DNA of 57,745 bases from Chromera velia (taxonomy: Eukaryota > Sar > Chromeraceae). Positions within the stretch are counted from its first letter, which is position 1. Every line of letters starts with the position of its first letter. Location of the stretch: the NCBI GenBank assembly GCA_018398765.1, contig JAHBMJ010004205.1, positions 19,689-77,433 of the forward strand. The letters run 5' to 3'. The position numbers and the translations under genes are program-made. Positions 34,473 through 46,800 of the stretch are shown here, piece by piece. The notes beneath the pieces are model-generated. The model was not told the origin of the DNA, searched no databases, and saw only the letters and a list, made by a program, of their open reading frames with translations.

Positions 34473-35493
34473 TCTTTCTCTGAAAGAGGATGGCTGCATA
34501 CTTGGTCGAATGAGGCAGTCAGAGGACAAAGACGTGGAAGGCTGCACCTGTTGCCTGACGAAGTTGAATCCCTCCACGTGCTCTGAAGAAAATTGGGGAG
34601 ACTGGCATATATGCCCTTTTTGGGGGATTGAAAGGGCTCCCACAAATGGCGGAAGCATTGTGAAAGGCACAGCTCCCCTACCTAGAGAGCCTGGGAGGAG
34701 CCAGCGTAGTGTGACAGACTTTTGAGACTGTCTGATGGGGTCTCAACTGATGTCTGGTCATAGCCTTGAGCCGCTTCAGCTGTGCGAAGATGTGCGAGGC
34801 TTTCAGGGGTGGGTGATCAAAAATCAGAGAGAATGGAAAGGAGACGGAGAACAATTTGCTCAAAAGCAGGAGGGAGATCTATTTCCCTACCGGGGGGCAT
34901 ACTGAGACAGTACTGCAGGAGGAGGGTCATACCATAGACACCATGAAATTGTACAGAGCACTCTATTGGAGACTGTGCCCCCTGCTGCAGTAACTACAGT
35001 ATGAAAGCTACCTCAGTTGCAGGCTGTCCTGAATGGTTCTAGTCAATAACTCTGCAGAGACCTTTTGGTCCAGTATGCTTGCATTTCATACCGATATCCT
35101 TTTCAGTTGTATAACGACGGAGGAACTCTAGAAAGGCTTTGGCCACAACGTCTACCAATTGTTGTTATTCGGGTTCCACGACTGCACCACATCCTCCCCA
35201 AAGGCCCACTCTGCAAGCACAAGGCAGCGCATGGATAAAAAGTCTTAGAACAGGATGGCGGGACAACTTCTTCCTTCTGTCCTACTGAACAATGCTTTCG
35301 ACGAAGTTTTTTTTCCTTTCCTGCTTGTTGTGTGTGAAAGAAAGCGAACCGCGGGTAGATTTGAGACACCAAAAAAAGCACAACAGCCGCAGCGGCACCC
35401 ACAGAAATATCTGATGTTACAAAACGTAGGAGGCATTTAAACCGACTCCGAAAAGAGTAAACAGCGTGATTGATTCACTGCCGATCGACTCAC
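34473..35493. other. Unresolved stretch, possible further minus-strand exons
   Basis: A minus-strand block near 35150-35222 reads AEWAFGEDVVQSWNPNNN between a GCTTGCAG acceptor and a GTAGAC donor. An open block lies at 34433-34670 on both strands. These could be 3' exons of the gene at 35494-40131, but phases do not link without missing pieces. Confidence 0.25.
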
Positions 35494-36527
35494 TGAGATC
35501 AAAGAGGACATTCAGTATGAGCTTGGCATGAGGAACTTCGAATATTGCCTTCCCGGGTTCCCTCAACTGCACAGTCTAGATTCACCCCTCTTTTATCATC
35601 TCCTCCCACCGAGGAACTTGGAGAGCTCTAGAAGTTCAACTTGAGTAGGTAGTGTTTGAAAGCTGCAAAAGAGGAGGAGAGACACCATAATGTGCAACAC
35701 TTCTCAGCAAAACATCTTTTTGACTGCAGAGCCGGACAAACAGTAAGCTCTAAGTAAAAATGGACACAGCTTGAGCAACTGACATCTGATAAAGATAGCC
35801 CGATGTCTTGGAGAGGGCGGTCGTCTCACACTCTCATGAGGAGGAATTTTGTGAACCTTTCCCGTAGGCACGAAACCATCCGTGTTACGGTAACCTCATC
35901 GGCCCTTGCCTCATCCGAGCCTGCTGTGCTGAAACTGGGGAGGATATGAAGCAGAAAGGACAGCATGACCCATCGCCCCAGATCTTTATTGTCTGTCCAC
36001 CGCCTTTTTTTCAAAAACGTTGGAAAACTGAAGCCTTTCTCGTACATCTTCAAGAGGCAGAGGTCGCCTATGTAGAAGTGTACAAGCTCTGCTCTGTAGG
36101 AACCGAGAAGAAGGCCAGCGAGACGCCGTGCCTTGTTCCAAAGCGGCGTGAGGTAAGATCGAAGCTTGGCTTTATCAGCAGGAGGTGCTCAACAACCCTT
36201 GGCTCGCGCAGCTCTAGCGTCTGCAAACGCAATTCAGTTGCAGCATTGAAACGTCTGCCAGACATGAAAGAGGAGGATTCATCCAGATAGGGAGATTCCC
36301 AAAATACAATCAAAGAGAGAGAAACTTGTGCAAATCAAAGCAGGAAAGCGGAGACGGGCAGCAAGTCTTGATAGTATTAAAAGATTGAAAAACACAATCA
36401 AGGGGTCGAGATAATAAAGAGAGAGAAAAATTTAAGAAAAGAAGAAATAGAGAGAGAGAGAGAGAGAGAAAGAAAGACCTGAGAAAAGAAAGAAAGAAAG
36501 AAAGAAAGAAAGAAAAAAAAGGAGGGC

Positions 36528-36585
<58 letters not shown>

Positions 36586-36704
36586 CGAGGAGGAGGAGGA
36601 GGAGGAGAAAAGCGAGAACAAAAGAGAGAAAAAAAGAGAGAAACAAAGAAACTAAAGGGAAAAAGTGACAAACCAAGAAAGAAGGGGGAGAGAGAGAGAG
36701 ACAA

Positions 36705-36749
<45 letters not shown>

Positions 36750-36960
36750 CAGACAGATAGACAGATAGACAGAATGAAAGAGAGCCAGCAAGCAAGCAAA
36801 AATTAGATATTTATATCAATCAACAAACACGCTCCACAGAGAGAAGAAGGAAGGAAGGAAGGAAGGAAGGAAAGAAGAAAGGAAGGGAGGAAGGAAGGAA
36901 GGAACGAAGGAAAGAAAGAAAGAAAGAAACAAAGAAAGCGAGAGAGAGAAAGAGAGAAAA

Positions 36961-37001
<41 letters not shown>

Positions 37002-37060
37002 AAGAAAGAAAGAAAAAAAGAAAGAAAGAAAGAAAGAGGGAAAGAAGAAAGAAAGAAAAA

Positions 37061-37096
<36 letters not shown>

Positions 37097-37345
37097 GGGA
37101 AAGAAGAAACAAAAAAAGAAAGAAAGAAAGAAAGAAAGAAAGAAAAAAAGGAAAATAGATAGATAGAAAAAAAGAAAGAAATAAACAAACAAACAAAGCA
37201 AGAGAGAGAAAGAGAGAAAAAAAGAAAGAGAGAGAGAGAGAGAAAGAAAGGAAGGAAGAAAGGAAGAAAGAAAGAAAGAAAGTGAGAGAGAGAAAGAGAG
37301 AAAAAAAGAAAGAGAGAGAGAGAGAAAAAAAGGAAGGAAGAAAGG

Positions 37346-37377
<32 letters not shown>

Positions 37378-40131
37378 AAGAGAAGAGAGAGAAGGAAGGA
37401 AAGACAGAAGCAAAGAAAGCAGGCAAGCGAACAAGCAAGCAAGCAAACAAAAGAGAAAGAGAGAGAGCAAATTCTCTTGGCTAAAACATATGCGCCATCC
37501 CGCAGGCCTCGTGCATATGGCAAGAAGGAGAGTGGAAAAGAGAGAACAAAGCAGAGAAGGAAGCAAGGTCGGAAAGAAAGAAAGGAAGCAAATAAATGAG
37601 CAAGCAAACAAGGAAGAGAGAAAGACAACAAGAAAGAAAGAAAGAAAGAAAGAAACAAACAAATATGAAATGAGAGAAGACAAGCAAGAAAGCAAGTCAA
37701 CAAGCAAACAAAAAAGAAAGATGACAGCATTTTCTCCCGCACATAAAGAAAGCAGTCCTTACCGATGGTAACCTCAAGAACGAGCTTCACAACGTCACTT
37801 GCATTTAGAAAAATGGTGTAAGTCATTTGTGAGCAGCTTCGGCTGTCGGGATCGCAGACTGCTGAAATTCCAAACGCACTTTTTACAGAGACCAACAGCT
37901 AAGTATGTCTCTATCTCTATATTGTTTACCTTCCTCAAATCGTCTGCTCTAAAGTGGGGCAGTGCATATTCCTTCGCACCTCCCTACAACGTATATCATA
38001 CTGATTAAGAAACAATTCGTTAATCCGTTGCTCGTTCATACCAAATAACCATTTAACCTCCAAAACATGCAAGATAACATGTACAAATCCTTTTCTGAAG
38101 CCACAGACAAAGAATCAAAGATGGACTGTTAGCCAAAAACGTTGCGCACATCTTATTCAGGGATAATTTTTTGAAATGGTGCGTTCAACCTGACTTGCGA
38201 GCCGCGTCTCTACCCAGGTATATCGAGAAGCAAGCGTGGTTAAACACAAGCTGGCCCTCCGGGCCCCCACTCAGCAAGCACGGCCCTCAAATAGTCTCCC
38301 CCCATCCAAAAATGGACATCATCAAAAGATGGCCGCATATCACTAGGAAGCCGGCGTAAAGAGAGGCCGATCAAAAGAATGGCCTCCGGTCCCTTTGCGC
38401 GCGTAACCGTGATATTGAAGGCGCCCGATGTGCTGGAGTGGTCATATAGGTCTGCCTCTACCGTCGACTGCCGGCTCTGCACCGGAGGGAAAACTCCCCT
38501 CCAGTCTAGCGCATAGACGAGGAACTGCCTAAAGTCGTGATGCATGAGTCAAAGTTTTTCCCGCCCCGCGTCGGTGAAGAGAGAGCGTAAACTGTTCATT
38601 AGTACCGGGTTGCCAGGGAATGCTGCAATGAAAAACAGAGAAGCATTCAAAGTCAAGTGGTTTTTGTCTATGAAAAACAGACCATACCCAAATTTCCGAT
38701 CTTCAAGCAGAAGACGTTTTTAGAACGCGTCCAAGTTTCTCTTCTTCATCCACTGGCTGAGTTTTTTCTGTTATAAATATGTGGAGTCACTCTGGTGGTG
38801 AAGGATAACAGAAATCGTACGGATCAGTATACGAGTTTAAAAAAAGGAAAGATGGAAATACTACGATTAAAAGTGCAATATTTTGTACCATTCAATGGAG
38901 TGCCTCACCGATACGAATGTGGAAGCGCTCCTAGGAAGCGTCCGACCAATGGCGGTCGGCCGGCAGCCCTACATGCAACGGGCCTTGTAAGTTCTGCCTG
39001 GCGGGAACAGGATGTCAAAATATTGAAACGCCTAATTGAAATCCCTATGGCTGTATATCCTGAAGGGAGAGGCAAGAGGCGATTCGTTCTGATTGGGTGG
39101 AAGTCGGAGAAAAAGGAAAAGCGACGACACACTAGATTTTTCATCCTCCCTGCGATATAGAAGGGAAGCCCAAACTGACCTGTCGAGAATGGGCGCTGCT
39201 GTCCTGAATCAAAGGAGCTGAAACAGTGGGAGTATAGAAATTGAAAGGCAATCCTGCACGGTGCAAACATACAGAAGACTTGAATTCACTTTGGTAAACA
39301 CACAATCAATCTTTTCAGTAGCGTTTGGGTGCACGGTTCCAAACGGTAGGGAGGAAAGATGGCTAAAATAGTCGAAAACAAAGTGGGTACCAGCTCGGTG
39401 CCTGTCAATGAGGAAAGACAGTAATACACTGACCCATTGAAGCATGACTTCCTTCCCCCGTCTCCGAGGATCTAGGGCTAATAGTAAAAATATTAAATTG
39501 TAAAGCTGGTTGCCCCTCATCAGATTCGATCGCGGGCCCCTCCTTCAATGAGATCACGTGGAGAGATTCAAGTCTTTCCGAAGACCCGACGGAATCTTGG
39601 ATGTCTGCAGTCTCTGACGCATTCGATGGGTTATCTGAGGTCTGCACTCTTTCTCTCCCCGGCAGGGGTAACGCCTGTAAAAAGTTGTTCAACCCCCCCT
39701 GAACAAGGGGCTCTTCTGTATGTCACCTTTGATCTTCGTCTAGTTCACCACATCTTGCAGAGAGGGTCGAACCATCCCCACAAGTGATTCCACGCTCCTG
39801 CAAGAAACAGAAAGGCAGCGGTGTTGAATCCATTTCCTGATGCACAAGAAGGCAGATTGCGATCATCTAAATGTGTTTTGACCTCATGCAGAACAAAAAC
39901 CACCCGAGGACGGAAGAGAAATTTATGTAGAGCATCACTCACCAGAAGCAGTAGCACGCTTCTTTTCACTAGACGACGCCCGTTGCAATGAGCAGACACC
40001 TCTAGCTCAACGAAACGAGAACGAAGTGCCTCAAGAAGTGCTACTGCATGACAGTGCATCACTCCACCCTGTAGACAGGCGTTCCCAAGAAGAGTATCCC
40101 CGGTCGGCTTTGGTTCATCAACAAGCAGAAG
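35494..40131 (-). CDS. Fragmentary multi-exon gene of unknown function
   Basis: I do not recognise the product. Phase-consistent exons are about 40131-39943 (donor CTG|GTGAGT), 39797-39727 (acceptor TTTCTGTTTCTTGCAG), an acidic serine-rich exon within 39692-39430, 39059-38909, 38528-38248, 37861-37763 (donor GTAAGG) and one starting at 36169. A further likely exon is 35566-35494 (donor GTGAGT). Readable segments include TGDTLLGNACLQGG (ankyrin-like, weak), RRFNILTSCSRQAELTRP, QFLVYALDWRGVFPPVQSRQ, VEADLYDHSSTSGAFNITVT and KARRLAGLLLGSYRAELVHF. The exon order and some links (39727 to 39692, and beyond 36010) are uncertain. An additional 5' block may lie at 40889-41261 (EGTFLDLLRVAKNFLDILQK). 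The intron between 37763 and 36169 holds the long purine repeat. It could be a single gene or a partly decayed one. Confidence 0.45.
36420..37720 (-). repeat. Long (GA)n/(GAAA)n/(GGAA)n purine tract, pyrimidine on sense strand
   Basis: About 1.3 kb of almost pure A and G on the plus strand, with dinucleotide, tetranucleotide and mixed units. It is interrupted near 37190 and 37460-37540 by short mixed sequence. It falls within the predicted intron 36170-37762 of the minus-strand gene. Open frames up to 359 codons here translate as F/L/S repeats and are not genes. Confidence 0.9.
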
Positions 40132-41261
40132 CGTTCGGATTTAAGACACTCAGAGCACCGACAGGGAGAGCATTAGGCAAAACAGGAGGAAGGGAGATAG
40201 GCAGACTGTATCGTTACTGCACGTCATTTTTCCGTTTGTCTCTAAGAGCCAACCAGATAGAGAGACAGGTGGTGAGTCGCTCAGTCAGGCATACAGCCAT
40301 GCAAACCAACAGACAGACAGATAGACAGAGAGTCAAGCACATACAAAGGCAAGCAAGTAGGCCAGAATATATCGAAACTACGGCAGAGACGGGAGTCAAC
40401 AGAGAGGCACTAAACACAGTGTAGCAGAAATGAAGACGGGTCATGGCAATCAGCAGAATACAGAAAAAAAGAAATGAGGAAATCAACATGCGGCACAGGT
40501 ACAATACTTTTCAGGATCCAGATACAAGGTAGACGGAGTGAGAGGCAACGGCCTAACTGCTGGAGGGGTGGAAATATTTCAATTTATCTGAAGATTGCAG
40601 ACCACATGTTCACCAGAGTATATCCCAACGACAAGAAAACAAGCAGGTAACGCGGATAGAAGCCAGTGAAGAGCTGATGCAGAAACAGGAAGGCCAGGAT
40701 ACTGGACTGAAAGGAATGACCATGGGAGTCGTAAACTGACCAAGACGGCTACATATGTTGGATAGCGAAGAAACATGTGCACCAACCTCTTGAAAGTTCA
40801 TATTCCAAGTGGGGAATCGGCATACCACAGGACGTAAGTTGGATGGAAATGTTCTTTGGTGAGGGTTCAAAAATCTGGACGACCGTACTCACGCGGAAAA
40901 ACTGCTCGACAGCCTTAACTGAGGTGCGCGAGGCAAAACTCGTTTGAATAATTTATGAGTCTCAACGGAGGGGGGAAGGGTTACCATAGTCTCATCCTTA
41001 TTACCTGCAATTAACTGCATCTGCAGTCTCGCCCTTCGCATCCCCAACTGCTTTTGCAATATAGATATCTTCAATGGTGGAAGAAGATAGGGCACAGGAA
41101 CGCCGTTTCCCGCGTCGGGTTTTTTTCGGTTTTGCCTTTGTCTCAACGCTGGAATGGCCCACAAAGGAAGTCTTCTGCAAGATGTCCAAAAAATTTTTGG
41201 CCACGCGGAGGAGGTCCAAGAACGTTCCCTCACATACAGTCACCGGAGAGAGCAGGACCAA

Positions 41262-42770
41262 CAGACAGGCCTGCTATAGATTTCCCACGGACGCTAGAAC
41301 ATGAAAAAGAATAAAAGTCATTTTCTAGAAGGAAATTTCAAAGGAGACGGGAATGAGTTAGAGGATCATAGTAAAATAGCCCAGTGCCAAAAAAAAAAGA
41401 AGACAGTACCCAAGAGTGAAGCAATGGAAGATGCACCAATAAAAAATAGCAGGCCTTCAGGACGTGGCTCAGCTGTACTGCAAATCGAGTACACAACTCT
41501 GATTGCTCAATCAGGTTACCTCTTATGGAGTCCTTCTGTCACGCCCACATAATTAGGACTGCTACCATGATAAGAACCATTAAGGTGGAGGATCAACTAG
41601 TGGGCTTAGCTACCGTCAAGCGTTCTGCTCTTATGGGGGAGAAGGCAGGTGGGAGGGTTAGTTTGTTGTATACTATGCAGGTTTTGTCTTTTCCGAAGAC
41701 TGGGTACCTGAGTATACCTCCGTCTGGTGTGTATGCTTAAGACTAAAGCGAAGGAGCCGCCTAGTCTCGCAAGCCTGCAAATACCCCATGGAACCTAGGT
41801 TGAGTGAGCTAGAGTGAGCGTTTTGTATAACATGGGGTTGTCCTTAAAGCCTTGTTAGTGGCTTGGGGTCTGGCATCGCTGGATCTAGGATTTAATCCTA
41901 AAAAAAAAAAAAGAAATGTGGGTTGGACTCCATCAGTCAGGAGAAATGTCAGTCCAGTGCTAAGCACAGTCACAAGATAAGGACAACGATCACACTTTTT
42001 GGGTATGAGGATATATATCGATCGATCAGTCGCTGCATGCCAATGAATACGATAGGCCCGGCCGCACGCATGCCATCCGGGGCCGACTAACAGGCACTGC
42101 AAGGGCGGCGTGCTGCTTGCACCGCAAGGGACGACTCCCCGGACGAGGCTGACCCGCGACGCACACAAACATACACAAGCCAGACATTAGGTACTAAAAG
42201 TATAAACCAGGGTAGTTCATAACATACATCCCTTTTCTTTTTCTTTCTTTCTTTCTTTCTTTTTTTAGAACTTTAGTAGAGTGTATCCCCTAGGATGATC
42301 CTTTTGTTGTGTCACAACTTGTATCTGTGTGTGTGTGTATGTATATATATATATATATATATATAAGTAAACTTTGAACGCTTTCAAGACTATAAGTACG
42401 TCATGTGGATGATGTAAAGCTGAATTGTATATAGTATGTATGAGTACTACATCATGATTACTGCACACACGTTTAAGTCAAAACCATAGAAAAATACGAC
42501 TGGATGGCTTCAAAACTCTTGACCGAATTTTCATGATGTCCCCTTAAAAAGTGTGGGAGGGAACTTCAAAGATGAATAAGGGAGGACGTCTCCTCCAGCG
42601 TCCTCAAACTCGATTAAAATACTCTCGCCTGCATGGAGTGAGAAGGAGAGGAAGAGTGTCTGCATGCCTAGTGGCTCTTCAATCATTCGGCAGCAGCCGA
42701 AAGTTGTTGGCCATTTTGCCAGTACAATTCAGTACACAGCTGCTAACGCCACTGGAAAACAGCGTTCCTC
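41262..42770. other. Intergenic stretch without confident genes
   Basis: Holds short AT-rich pieces, an ATATAT run near 42344-42364, a GC patch near 42055-42145 (TCCGGGGCCGAC) and a TTTC run near 42238-42262. The open frame at 42551-42817 (+) is not supported by any family or splice evidence. Confidence 0.4.
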
Positions 42771-42774
42771 CATT

Positions 42775-43149
42775 TCTTTCTTTCGTTTTTTTTTTCTTTC
42801 TTTATTCGTTTGCTTGATTCTTGTCATTCCGTCCTTGCTTCTTTTTCTCCCTCCCTGCCTCCCTCCCTCGCTACCTTTCTTCCTTCTTGCCTTCCTTCTT
42901 CCTTCCTTCCTTCCTTTCTTCCTTTCTTCATTCCTCCCTTCCTTCCTTCCTTCCTTCCTTCCTTGCTTCCTTCCTTCCTTACTTCCTTCTCTCGTTCCTT
43001 CTTTCCTTCCTTCCTTCCTTCTCTCGCGCCTTCTTTCCTTCGTTCCTTCTCTCGCGCCTTCTTTCCTTCGTTCCTTCGTTCCTTCGTTCCTTCCTTTCTT
43101 TCTTTCTTTCTTTTTCTTTCTTTCTTTTTTCCTTTCTTTTTCTTCCTTC

Positions 43150-43184
<35 letters not shown>

Positions 43185-43315
43185 TCCTTCTTTCCTTCTT
43201 TCCTTCTCTCGTTCCCTCTTGCCTTCCTTCTTTCATTTCCTCTCTCGTTCCTTCCTTCCTTCCTTCCTTCCTTCCTTCGTTCATTCCTTCCATTATTCAC
43301 TCATTCGCTTTCCTG
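42775..43315 (+). repeat. (CTTC)n polypyrimidine satellite
   Basis: About 0.5 kb of TTCC/TTTC units, with periodic CTCTCGCGCC or CTCTCGTTCC punctuation every 30-60 bp. Overlapping open frames in all three plus frames (F/L/P/S) are low-complexity artefacts. Confidence 0.9.
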
Positions 43316-43876
43316 TAGCAGGTAGGCAGAAGGCATACGCACAGAGTTTGTTGTTTTTCCTTGGCAAGAATCTGCTTTCAGCACATAGGGTGCGTTTTGC
43401 AAAAGGTCTTCCGAGAGACAAGAGCAACTAACCGGGTTCCGCCGTCAGCAGAAGAGTCTCCCCATTCGTACAGGATGCTGAGGTCTGGGGATCGAAGGCG
43501 AAAGGGAAGACCTCACCCGCATCCCTGGTCGATTCATGTATGGGGTGCAAGAGACAAAGGAAAGACACCAACATGAAAGATACCATTCATTCAAATTCAA
43601 CTGAGTCGAGCTCAGATCTCTGTCTCTCCTCCCGTCTCTCTCAGATCCGCAGGCTCTAAAACCATGCAACCGTATCAGATTAGGAAAGGTTCGACACTCT
43701 TGTGGCCATTTTTTTCCAGATAAAAGCTTTATGTCATTCGCATCCCGCTCTTCCAGCCCTCTTCGTTCGTGTTTCCACTTCCTCTGTGTCACCTCAGCAA
43801 ACCTTTCTGTGCGATCTCTTTCGTCAGACTCACGCTGCCGAGCTACTCACTTGTCGCTTTCTGAACCGATGTGCAC
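43316..43876. other. 3' flank of the large minus-strand gene
   Basis: Mixed-composition DNA. A minus open frame (43445-43792) could be an additional 3' exon or untranslated region of the neighbouring gene, with no further support. Confidence 0.3.
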
Positions 43877-46800
43877 TCAGAAAGACTCACGCACCGACTG
43901 ACTGCCTTTTTTCCTGGCTGACTGATGAATTGACTGACTGACTGACTCAAACTGATGCACCTCCCTCAGAAGTCCGTGTTGCAGAGCCAGGAGTGCAACG
44001 ATTCCATTCGCTCCTGTGCAAGCGAACATGAAGCACTTGCGCTTCATCCTCTCGTCGTCTGCCTTTCTCCTGTGTCTCTGCTGCTCAGCCTCCCCGAAGC
44101 TTCCGGGTTCCCACACAAACCCTGCGGGCTTCCTTGTGTTCTGCCAAAAAAGGGAGGCAGATCCCGGACGTCCCCCGTCTTCTCTCTCTTCCTCGTCCCT
44201 CATAACATCACGTTCAAAACTCTCCACCGTCTCCTTCGCTTTTTGAAGCGCTTCCTCGACGTCGTCAATCGAGAGCTCGCTCTCCTCACCCTCCTGCTCT
44301 GCCTTCTTCATCAGTCGAGCATCCGCCTTCTCCGCCTCCCTTTCCTTCTTCTCCTTCTCTGCCGTAGCCTGCAGCCATCGGAACAACAGACCAGATTGGT
44401 GGGCACAGTCGAGATGAAAGAGGAAGAGGGAAAGGCCTCAAGGAGGTCTAGACAATCCTTTACGCAGCGAATGAAGCAGGTCCATCTGCATCTTTTATGT
44501 TCCATCGTGTGCCACCGAAAAGACTCAAGGTATCTCTCCCACTCAAATGTGAATGCAGGAGGGTGAGGATATTGCAAAAGATTGCGGACAAGCAAAAAGC
44601 AAACAGACACACTGCTGGCGTACGAGGACACATCAGATAGAGCACAAAACAATGAGACAAAACAGACCTGCAATCTCCATGCGTTAGCACTCGTTGCCCC
44701 CACCAAAGCCCGAATGCGTGCTCTCTGCACAGTCTTGTTGAAGTGCTGCGCGATGAGCAGGGCCTCTGGGTCTTCTGGTTGTTCGTCCGGGGGCTGTGAC
44801 TGTCCAGGGCCGTCTCCCTTTTTTTTGTTCGGGTCTTGGGGGTCTTGAATCAACCCTATTCTCCTCCCGTGTCTCCACGTCTTGATCCTCTGGTCGAGTC
44901 CCGTTGTCGCTACGTAGTCTGCCTTCTCCTCCTGCATCACGTATGACATCCTCTTGTTGAAGGTCACTCCAGGGACACGGGGGCTCACGGGCCCAGCGGC
45001 TGTGGGGGCCCCGGCATGGGGGGGCGGGAAGTTCCAGGGGGACTCCTCCCCCTCGACTGTCTCTGCTGCGGCGAATCCAACGGTCTCGTGCAGAAATCCC
45101 CAGGTCAACTCGCCCCTCTCGAGAGCCATTCGCTCGACCAGCGCGACGTTGCTCGCCTGCCGGTCGGCTGCGAGCTTTGCTAGGAGGGCCAAGTTGGGCG
45201 ATCTACAGAGGAGTCTTTCGCATGTGGCGTAGACATCCAGGGGTTCTGAATTTGGACCTTCGTTATATCTCCAGCAGAAAGTGCTGCCTCTCCAACGGGC
45301 CTCCTCTTCACATTCTTCGAAGAAATCTGCACGGTCTGCAATGATGGGGCCTCGGTTTTGAAACTTCAATGTCGCCAATGATTGGTCGTGCAGGGGCGAC
45401 TCAGGATGTGCAAGTGCGGCATCTGACGGATGGGGATCTTGGAATGGGAAGGATCCCGAAAAGTCGGGAGGGGAACGACCGCCATCTGGGGATCCGTCTT
45501 GAAGGAAGAACGGACCTGAAGATGTTTTGGCAGCCTGCTCCCTTATAAACAACCGGGGTTTGTACAACAGGCCTGCAGGAGCTGTCGTCCGCATGCGAAC
45601 TTCTTTCCCTAGAGCGCCAGGGGCGGTGCCTAGTCGGGTGGTTGCCTGGACGTTTGACCTTGCGGTCATGTCCGGAGGGCGGCGGAAGGGGCCGAAATAG
45701 GAAGATGTCGATGGGCATCCGTCGGTGTTTCTGAGGGTAAGGTAAAGGGTGTTGAAAGCTTCACCAGGTTGTGGAGGGACTGTGCTTTTGAGTGTCCTCT
45801 GCACCTGTGCATGAAAGGGGGAGGGCCCAGATGGGTCGGACTGGTAGTCACAGGAACTTCCTCTCCCTCCTGCTTTTATGGCACAAGAGGAGGAGGAAGA
45901 ATGGTGATGGTGCTGGCCTGCGTGCCAGTGTCCACCTTCTGAATCTTGCTTCCGAATGGCAAGGGAGTCTCTGTACATTTTATGCGTCTCCCGGCCAAGT
46001 GTGTCAAAGTCATCTGCTAGATTATCTAACCCGGCAAGAGTCTTTCCGAGCTCTTGCGGCTCCTCCTGCTCCCCTGGGGACCCCCTCCCACCCCGCTTGG
46101 CGCCCTCTGGGTGATCGGATGCGTGAGTTGCCAGTGTCTGGTGTTGCTTGACCATACTGTTGCTCTTGTCCTCCATCTTCATCACTGTCTGTGTGATTGA
46201 TCTCAGAGGATCAGACGATGCCACATCATCCTTCTCGTCAAACGGATTGCCAGCCAAAATGGTCGGCTCACCGTTCTCTCCCGTCAGGCCGGGCTGCTGG
46301 GAAGCGGGGTTACCTACCCTGTGTGTCAGGTGAGGCGCTGCCTTCACACACTGAAGGTAAGCAACCTCCTCGGGGGACATTCCTGAAGCGACTGCACCTG
46401 CAGCGAGGCGGGAGGCGTTCTTTCGTCGCCGGATATTCACAGCATACCTCACAAGGGCCCATAACTTGCGGGCTCTCTGGACAGTTGCTGCGCGCCGCCG
46501 CCTGCAGAGTCTCTCCTTGAACCAGGCCCTCACAAGGTCCCACCTCCGCCAGGGCTGCCAGAGGCTGCCTGGGCCATGCGAGGGCCTTCTTGGCCTCTTC
46601 AGGGGTACGGGTCTTCCTGCGGTGATTCCGGAGAGGAATTTCTTTGCGTTCAGAAAAACGGTGCTGTTTCTTCTCATGGCCTTCGGAGAGGGGCCCTTTG
46701 TTTGCAGGAGGGGGAGTGCCGCATCGAGAGCGACACAAAAGAGGGCCTGCTTGGCAACGAGAGAGACCTGTGTTCTCTGACTGCCAAAGGCAAGAAAACC

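Noticed and set aside
35946-36290. Plus-strand open frame of 114 codons
   Set aside because: The minus frame from 36169 continues in phase from the exon at 37763, and the plus frame lacks splice partners.
36803-37895. Long minus-strand open frames (up to 359 codons) rich in F, L and S
   Set aside because: They are translations of the GA/GAAA repeat. Only the 37763-37861 part has real coding character.
38549-38551. In-frame TGA between two coding-like stretches, possible selenocysteine
   Set aside because: A CGACTTTAG acceptor at 38529 joins in phase to the exon ending at 38909, placing the TGA in an intron.
42664-43431. 255-codon plus-strand open frame
   Set aside because: A CTTC repeat open in all three frames; no family or splice support.
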